From Rapana venosa (lineage: Eukaryota; Mollusca; Gastropoda; Neogastropoda; Muricidae): a stretch of 64,000 bases of DNA. Position numbers and translations under genes: made by a program. The stretch spans positions 5,871,550-5,935,549 of the forward strand of contig CM054158.1 of the NCBI GenBank assembly GCA_028751875.1, written 5' to 3'. This document shows, one piece after another, positions 58,095 through 64,000 of the stretch (the first letter of the stretch is position 1; the number at the start of each line of letters is the position of its first letter). Below the pieces are notes generated by a model. That model was not told the origin of the DNA. It saw nothing but the letters and a program-made list of their open reading frames with translations, and did no database searches.

Positions 58095-59168
58095 TTGCAA
58101 CAGGCTACCAAGTACCAGTGCACCAAAGACCATCCAATGAGCACAAGACTGGAGAAGCTGTCCTCTGGAACACTAAACCGCTCCAGTTTTGCAGTCGAAG
58201 CTCGTGCACTGCAGAGAGAGCACCAAGACAAACTGCCAGCAGTACAGCCCATCACCTTCTCCCTTGATGATCCTCCATGGCAAGAAAGGACAGGAATAGT
58301 GACAGTCAGAATGACAGTTCCAGGAATCACGAAGAAAACTGAACAGAGCGACTTTGTCAAAAGAACTCTGACAGCAGCCATGATAGAAGATCAATACCCT
58401 CACGAGGCATGGCTCCACGTCTACACAGACGGCTCTGCAACAGAAGCCACCAGATGTGGAGGAGCTGGGGCCTACATCTGGTATCCCAGCAGAGAATGGC
58501 AGACTCGGTCAATAGCAACCGGCGTCTTCTGCACCAACTACAAGGCCGAAGTGGAAGCGATCATCCTTGCAGCAAACACCATCCGCAGCAGAGTGGATCA
58601 CAACACCCAGGTCGTCTTTCTGACCGACGCTCTGTCTGTGCTGCAAGCCTTCAACAGCAGCCAGCTTCCACAACTAGAGATGGCACTACATAACATCCAG
58701 TGTCTTCGCACCGTGCTGCAGTGGATCCCCTCACACTGTGGCATCAAGGGCAATGAGCAAGCTGAGAGAATGGCCAAGATAGGCGCCCGAGATGAACAGC
58801 CCGAAAACCCTGTCTGCCTTGCAGAGAGCAAGACCATCATTAAGGCTCTTTACAGGAAAACGCCACCACCAGACAGCTACCACAGCCTCACCAGACAAGA
58901 CCAGGTGACCATCTTCCGATTAAGAACAGGCCACTGCAGGCTGAACCAACATCTGCACAGGAAGATGAAAGTGGTACCCTCCCCCATGTGCTCATGTGGG
59001 GAAGCTGAGCAAGACACTCGCCACATCCTGCAGGACTGCAGGGCCTTCAGGCAGCTGAGAGAGGAAATGTGGCCGAACCCATTACCCCTAGAAGAAAAAC
59101 TGTACGGGCCGGTGGATGACCTACAGACGACTGCTACATTCCTTAGGCGAACTGGTCTCTTGGTGTAA
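58095..59168 (+). CDS. I-like LINE ORF2 C-terminal part: RNase H plus CCHC-like tail
   Basis: 357 open codons, the longest coding stretch in the window. Residues about 105-230 form a type I RNase H: YTDGS (D112), YKAEVEAI (E152), TDALSVLQ (D178) and WIPSHCGIKGNEQAE with H214. The fourth acidic position is Glu (E224, in EQAERMAK) where most RNases H have Asp. Then LRTGHCRLNQHLHRKMK and a zinc-knuckle-like C299-C301-H310-C315, ending RRTGLLV-stop. The true ORF starts far upstream; the Met is internal. RNase H would degrade the RNA strand of the cDNA hybrid during retrotransposition. Confidence 0.85.
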   Translation: MQQATKYQCTKDHPMSTRLEKLSSGTLNRSSFAVEARALQREHQDKLPAVQPITFSLDDPPWQERTGIVTVRMTVPGITKKTEQSDFVKRTLTAAMIEDQYPHEAWLHVYTDGSATEATRCGGAGAYIWYPSREWQTRSIATGVFCTNYKAEVEAIILAANTIRSRVDHNTQVVFLTDALSVLQAFNSSQLPQLEMALHNIQCLRTVLQWIPSHCGIKGNEQAERMAKIGARDEQPENPVCLAESKTIIKALYRKTPPPDSYHSLTRQDQVTIFRLRTGHCRLNQHLHRKMKVVPSPMCSCGEAEQDTRHILQDCRAFRQLREEMWPNPLPLEEKLYGPVDDLQTTATFLRRTGLLV

Positions 59169-59227
59169 AACAATAAGGCATCGAAAAGAAGAAGAAGACT
59201 GATTTTATTTGATTTTTAAAATTTTTA

Positions 59228-59570
59228 TTCTTTTATATTGAGGATAATGGAATAAGCGCTTATGTGCTTTTTTTTAAACTTCCAGTCCCCGTGTGTATGG
59301 GTTTTACACATTCTGTCATCTGTTCCCACTGGCACACAATGGCCTACTCTTATGAAAGGCGGAACAGGATTTAATGTGTGCACAAGATATTCTGCGTGCG
59401 TTTGTACAAGAAGACTCGGTTTATAGTCTCATCAGAAGGACTTTGGGGGAGAGTTGAGTCTCTGCACTGATGTTAACTCCAGAGGAAAATATCCCCTTGA
59501 ACGGGAATCAAACCCGTTTTGGTCAGATTGCGAGTGCAATGTTCTAACCACTAGGCTATCCCGTCTTTTT
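59228..59570 (-). mobile_element. SINE-A, array unit copy
   Basis: Clean antisense copy immediately after LINE copy 3, tail TTATATTGAGGATAATGG, head GGCTATCCCGTCTTTTTAAA. Confidence 0.87.
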
Positions 59571-59679
59571 AAAGGTATTAACTGTTAATGGAGATCCATG
59601 CTTCACTTTTACTTACATTACTCACCACCTCTTTCAACAGTCACAACACATAAACAAATAAATGAACGAAAACCTGTTA

Positions 59680-59739
59680 GACCCCCCCCCCCCTACACAC
59701 ACACACACACACAACACACACACACACACACACACCCAA

Positions 59740-59779
<40 letters not shown>

Positions 59780-59965
59780 ACGACACACACAACACAAACA
59801 GCACACACACAAACACACTCACACACACACAACGAACACACACCCCCCCAGAAACAACAATGCACACACATATAAAGTAAAACTAAACAATTAGAAATCA
59901 AATACACACACACACACACACAACACGACCACACAATACACACACACACACACAACACACACACC
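59680..59965. repeat. Expanded CA-rich tract in an array unit
   Basis: C-run, then CA tracts with interruptions over about 280 bases, replacing the 20-40 bases usual at this place. Thr/His-rich and Cys/Val-rich frames are shadows. Confidence 0.85.
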
Positions 59966-60637
59966 ACTACTTTTACCCCAGTTCGTTTCAACACAACAAC
60001 CTAACAAGAAATAAACAAACCTGACAAAAACAGAGCAAAGAAAAGTGATTGTGGTGTTGTTGTTGTTGTTTTTTTGTCGGTGTTGTGTGTTTAGTTATTG
60101 TATGTTTCTCATCTCACCATCTAGGGTCACCCAATGACTACTGTGACTGGCTCATCCACCTGGAAATCACTGTGCGAATGGAAATTGCACACTGTAGTGG
60201 GAAGTTTGCCTTAGGACTTTTTTCCTTACCTCCTCATATAGGCATCTGTACTCTGACCTTCAACCATTTTGTCATCCTTTTAAAAAAGAGAGTGCATGTT
60301 GTTTATGTTAATTAGCATGTCCCATACAAAGGCAATCTCAACAATATCACAACATACAACATTTAAGTGTAGGCCTACAGTAAGCAATTAGCAACATCAG
60401 TAACTGACACATGCTTTTGGCCTGGCCATGAATGAGACAATGATGGATATAAAAACAAAAGAAAACATAACAAATCAAAACAATACAACAACACACAGCA
60501 GTGCTTTGTCTCATCAGTTCATGTGAGGGAAATACTCCTGATATCGTCATAATCGATATAAAGAAAATTCTTATGACTTCCCTTGGATTCCTAGTGCAAA
60601 AGGCAGTGATCACATTGTGCTATGCCTGATGATTTTC

Positions 60638-60708
60638 ACCGGAATAGCTCATTGGGAGAGCGTTAAGACTGAAATCTAAAGGTCCATGGTTCAATCCCGT
60701 TCCCGGCA
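60638..60708 (+). pseudogene. tRNA-Phe, degraded copy
   Basis: The acceptor starts ACCGGAA; one G is missing in the D loop; GTTAAGACTGAAATCTAAA has an extra A and a lost anticodon-loop base; the 3' end is CCCGTTCCCGGCA. Surrounded by indel-rich sequence. Confidence 0.65.
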
Positions 60709-60907
60709 GGAACAAATCGGTGGCTCGACATTTTTTTCTTCTTGGTTTCATTTTTTTGGTTGGTTTTCATTATGGTGATGATGTAATAATTGGGTCAAAT
60801 TTCAATTTAGCTATGAAATAAAATTTTTTTACACTTTATTGCAAAAAGTAGGAGTAGGGTTTGTTAAACATCAATTCTTTTGATTGCCCAAAATGACAAC
60901 AGGACTG

Positions 60908-61066
60908 ATCATCATCATCATCAGGACCCTATGACCTTGGCGGTCGTGAGGGAACATGAATAGTGCATGCCGTGGTAGCCTCCACATCCATCTGGTCGCT
61001 CCGCTCTGCGCCAGTATCCGAGTCATCTCATCCTGTCCAATCTCTGAATCAGTCCATACCATGACT
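60908..61066 (-). mobile_element. Truncated 3' end of the (TGA)n-tailed LINE
   Basis: On the minus strand it reads GATGGATGTGGAGGCTACCA, then CACGACCGCCAAGGTCATAG and ends in (TGATGA)n, matching the last 150 bases of the LINE at 38680-41502 (CACGACCGCCAAGGTCACGG, same tail). The unit's ATGACAACAGGACTGAT is partly repeated on the other side (ATGACAACTGAT), a likely target-site duplication. Confidence 0.75.
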
Positions 61067-61415
61067 ATGACAACTGATATTGAGAGAGAAAAATCAAAAT
61101 CTTCTGAATGTTGAAGTTGTCATGGAATTGCACATTCCCCCCTCACCCCCAAACTTTTAAAAAAATGGGTTATAATCAGTCCCCAAAGAATAGCAATGTT
61201 TAGGAAAATGTTGTTGTTTGTGTTGAAACATTCGCCACATTCAAAATAGGCCAAGGTAGATTCTATTACAACTTTCTGAGATAAAAAGTAAAATAAAAAT
61301 TGGAGTGTAATTATGTGTTTTTTTATTGAATTGCATCAGTAGACAGATACTTGGGAACTGCTCTAAATACTTTAATAGGCATTGATTTTGATTTTTATTT
61401 GATGTTTTGATTAAT

Positions 61416-61760
61416 CTTTTATATGGGATAATGGCATTAAGCCTATTGCCCTTTTTTTACATCCAGCTGTCCGCCGGGTGTATGCTGTTTTACACATTCT
61501 GACATATGTTTCCCACTGGCACCCAACAATAGGCCTACTCTTACGAAAGTCGAACAGATTTATGTGTGCGCAAGATGAACTGCGTGTGGTTTCGCACACG
61601 GCCTTGGTGTATATTCTCATCAGAAGACTTTAGGGGAGAGTTTGAGTCTCCGCACTGAAGTTAACCTCCAGCGAAAATAATCCCCTTGAAGGGAATCGAC
61701 CCGTGTCATCAGTATGCCGAGTGCAATGTACTAAAACCACTAGCTATCCGTCTCTTGAAA
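61416..61760 (-). mobile_element. SINE-A, array unit copy
   Basis: Antisense copy from TTTTATATGGGATAATGG to CTAGCTATCCGTCTCTTGAA; many indels. Confidence 0.75.
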
Positions 61761-61979
61761 GCATTACCTGTTTTAATTAGATCCATGTTTTGGTTTTACT
61801 TACATTACCACCACCTACCTCTTTCACAGCCACAACCCAATAAACAAATAAATGAACAAAACCTAATGCTCCTCCCCCCCCCCAACACATACACACACCA
61901 CATACTCAACACACACTCACACACACACCACACACACACACACACACACAAACACACCACAAACAACATACACCACACA

Positions 61980-62017
<38 letters not shown>

Positions 62018-62657
62018 CACAACAACTTACTTTTACCTCCAGTTCGTTCAACAAACAAACCAAACAAATACATAAGCAAACCGACAAACCAGAGCCAAAG
62101 AAAGTGTTGTTGGTGTTTGTGTTTTTGTTGTTGATGTACGTCATCTCAACAGTCGGGGTCACCCAGAATATGCTCTGTGACTGGCTCACCCTCCTGGGAA
62201 TACGTAATAGAAATTGCACACTGGATGGGAAATTTGCCTGCAGGACTGTATTTCATAACCTGGTCATATAGGCATCTGTACCTGACTTCCATATTGTCTC
62301 CTTTTAAAGAGGAAGAGCAGGTTTTGTTATGTTAAGAGATTGTCCTAGTGCGAAGGCAATCTCAACATATCACAACATAACAACATTTAGTGAGGACCTT
62401 AGCAATGAGCTGACATCATAACTGACACAGCATTTGGCTTGGCCATGAAATGAACAATGAGTAAATGAAACAAAAGAAAACAAACATAACAAATCAAAAC
62501 AATACAACAACACAAAGCAGTGCATGGGTTCAGCAGTTAAATGGAGGGGAAAATCCTGATACGTCAGTAATAGTTATAAAAAGAAAATTTCTATGACTTC
62601 CCTGGTTTCGTGAGTGCAAAAGCAGTGATGCACAGTGTGCTATGGCGTATGATTGTC

Positions 62658-62732
62658 GCCGGAATATAGCTCAGTTAGGGAGAGCCGTTAGACTGAAGAT
62701 CAAAAGGACCCAGTTCAAACCCGGGTTCCGCA
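62658..62732 (+). pseudogene. tRNA-Phe, degraded copy
   Basis: Two extra bases after the acceptor (GGAATATAGCTC), extra C in AGAGCCGTTAG, altered T arm (CCCAGTTCAAACCCGGG) and a lost G at the 3' end. Anticodon loop CTGAAGA is intact. Confidence 0.65.
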
Positions 62733-63125
62733 GGGAACATAAAATCCGGGTGGTTGACATTTATTTCTCTTGTTTCATTTGCGGGGTTGGTTTCATTAAT
62801 GTGATGATTATAAATGTTATTTTTCCATTTTGCTTTTCAAAGAAAGGTTTAAACTTTTACAGCAAAAATAGGAGTAGGGTTTGTTAAAACCCAAGTTCTT
62901 TTTTCCCAAAAAAAGCAATAACGACAGTGAAGGGAAAAATTCCATTTCATTGAGCAAATGGGGAATTTTGTCAGGCTTTCCAACCCCACCTCCTCCCCCC
63001 CCCTTCCCAATTATAAAATAAACAGTAAAAAATCCAATTTTAGGGAAAGTTTTTTGTTGTGATAACCCCTCCCCCCAAGTCAAAAAAGGCCTAGTAGATT
63101 TTTCAACTTTTGAGAAAAAAACAAA
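62733..63125. other. Garbled array sequence with homopolymer substitution
   Basis: Between the tRNA and the next SINE many positions are replaced by neighbouring bases (for example TTTTTTCCCAAAAAAAGC where clean units read TTTTGCTTACCAAAAATGAC). Same pattern as at 35.6-38.15 kb. Confidence 0.65.
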
Positions 63126-63243
63126 CAAATTGGATGTTTATGTGTTTTATTGGAAGTTGCATCAGTAGACAGATATTTGGGGGAATGCTCTAATACTTTA
63201 ATAGGCATTGACTTTGATTTTATTTCTTTTTTTTGGATTTTAT

Positions 63244-63580
63244 TTTTTATATTGAGGATAATGGAAAAGCACTTATTGCTTTTTTACTTCCAGTCCCCGT
63301 GTGTATGCGGTTTTGTACAATCTGTCATCTGCCCCCACTGGCACACAATGGCCTACTCTTATGAAAAGCAAACATGATTTAACATGTGGGCAAGATTTCT
63401 TCTTTGGGCTCGCACACTGGAATTGGTTTATAGTCTCATCCGAGGGACTTGGGGGAGAGTGGATTCTCTGCACTGATGTCAACTCTAGAGGAAAATATCC
63501 CTTGAATGGGAATCAAACCCGTTTCATCAGATTGCGAGCGCAAAGTTCTAACCATAGGCTATCCAGTCTCTTTAAAGGCA
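63244..63580 (-). mobile_element. SINE-A, array unit copy
   Basis: Antisense copy from TTTATATTGAGGATAATGG to GGCTATCCAGTCTCTTTAAA; few indels. Last SINE-A before the right edge; the array continues to 64000. Confidence 0.82.
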
Positions 63581-63625
63581 TTAATGTTAATGTAGATCCA
63601 TGTTTGGGTTTTACTTACATTACCC

Positions 63626-63660
<35 letters not shown>

Positions 63661-63683
63661 CACACCCCACACACCACACACAC

Positions 63684-63718
<35 letters not shown>

Positions 63719-64000
63719 CAACTTACTTTTAACTCCATTCGTTTCAACAAACAAACCAAACAAAGACATAAACAAACCTGAAAAAACCCAGAGCCAAAGA
63801 AAGGTTGTTGGTGTTTGTGGTGTTTTTTGTTGGTGTTGTTGGTGTTGTTGTTGTTGTATGTTTCCATCCAAACAGTCGGGGGGTCACCCAGAATGTGCTC
63901 TGTGACTGGCTCATCCCACCTGGGATTCACTGTGAGATGGAAATGGCACACTGGATGGGAAGTTTGCCTGTAGGACTGTTTTTCAGTACCTGGTCATTAG

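Larger units (their letters stand above)
55172..59198 (+). mobile_element. I-like LINE copy 3 (best preserved 3' half)
   Basis: About 4.0 kb. Order: 5' UTR-like region, endonuclease (IMQWNAEG at about 55551, GGSDHRPV-type motif near 56140), linker with RRTTSDSKRARQ, RT (SPGPDNITNEMIQHQ, SYRPISLTSCLCKTMERIV, GVPQGGVLSPTLFVLFINDM, ALYADDPVLW), RNase H and a C-terminal CCHC-like segment, then CATCGAAAAGAAGAAGAAG. EN-RT-RNase H architecture points to the I/Nimb-like group. It shares the insertion point and the upstream variant CTCGCCCCCCACCCC with copies 1 and 2. Clear frameshifts persist in the 5' 2.9 kb. Confidence 0.92.
10589..64000 (+). repeat. Tandem array of about 1.75-1.85 kb units with tRNA-Phe and antisense SINE-A
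   Basis: About 53 kb in the window, continuing past the right edge. Reference unit 51064-52819: tRNA-Phe 51064-51136, T-run 51163-51169, C-run then A-run 51405-51431, antisense SINE-A 51661-52001, CA tract about 52128-52142, GTT tract 52229-52270, then a conserved segment around GGCCTGGGCCATGAAATGAG leading to the next tRNA at 52820. tRNA-to-tRNA spacings of uninterrupted units include 1762, 1822, 1825, 1756 and 1777 bases. Units differ by small indels and by insertions of LINEs, SINEs and a roughly 75-bp LINE tail. Orientation is head-to-tail throughout. Array origin is inferred as unequal exchange or replication-based amplification of a tRNA-Phe locus that already held SINE-A. Confidence 0.93.

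Noticed and set aside
10589..64000. CRISPR array or bacterial tRNA operon
   Set aside because: Repeat units are 1.75 kb, contain SINEs and LINEs, and the nearby gene has introns; nothing prokaryotic is present.

Overview
The window looks like animal nuclear DNA, most likely from a mollusc (inference). There are no bacterial-style operons. One gene has GT-AG introns, there are metazoan-type tRNA-Phe genes, several tRNA-derived SINE families, two kinds of non-LTR retrotransposon, and very dense CA/GT/CT microsatellites. The SINEs resemble mollusc-type elements, but the species cannot be fixed from sequence alone.

Region 1 (1 to about 10.4 kb) is ordinary gene and intergenic DNA. An aldo-keto reductase gene on the minus strand enters from the left edge. 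Its first three coding exons are visible (3253-3167, 2734-2567, 1264-1148); they join in phase 0 and contain all four catalytic-tetrad residues. The remaining exons lie left of the window. Directly past the exon 3 donor is a roughly 32-33 bp minisatellite with repeated TGACCTTGA words. The rest is microsatellite and scattered SINE fragments.

Region 2 (about 10.59 kb to the end) is one long tandem array that runs off the right edge. The basic unit is about 1.75-1.85 kb. Each unit carries a tRNA-Phe(GAA) gene on the plus strand, a T-run about 26 nt past it, a C-run/A-run, an antisense tRNA-derived SINE (called SINE-A here), a CA tract and a GTT tract. I find 21 unit-anchoring tRNA-Phe positions: five match one intact 73-nt consensus exactly, two are 30-nt 3' remnants, and the rest carry indels or substitutions. 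From 42.6 to 49.2 kb the units form a dimeric higher-order repeat of about 3.3 kb, one full unit alternating with one that has lost most of its tRNA.

Retrotransposons interrupt the array. An endonuclease/RT/RNase H element (I-like) occurs three times (14.4-18.6, 30.9-35.1, 55.2-59.2 kb), always at the same point of the unit. The first two copies share a block of about 4,366 bp that appears identical, 16,418 bp apart. An endonuclease/RT element with a (TGA)n tail sits at 38.68-41.50 kb between 11-bp target-site duplications. A short piece of the same family lies at 60.9 kb, and an older LINE fragment with a nested SINE at 11.0-12.05 kb.

Sequence quality is a patchwork. Clean stretches (for example 43-48.7, 49.2-55.1 and 58.1-59.6 kb) adjoin stretches full of single-base indels (18.2-30.3, 59.7-62.6 kb) and two stretches where bases are replaced by homopolymer runs (35.6-38.15, 62.7-63.1 kb). 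Much of the apparent decay of tRNAs and retrotransposon ORFs, and perhaps the exact duplication, may come from the assembly. No protein-coding host gene was found inside the array.
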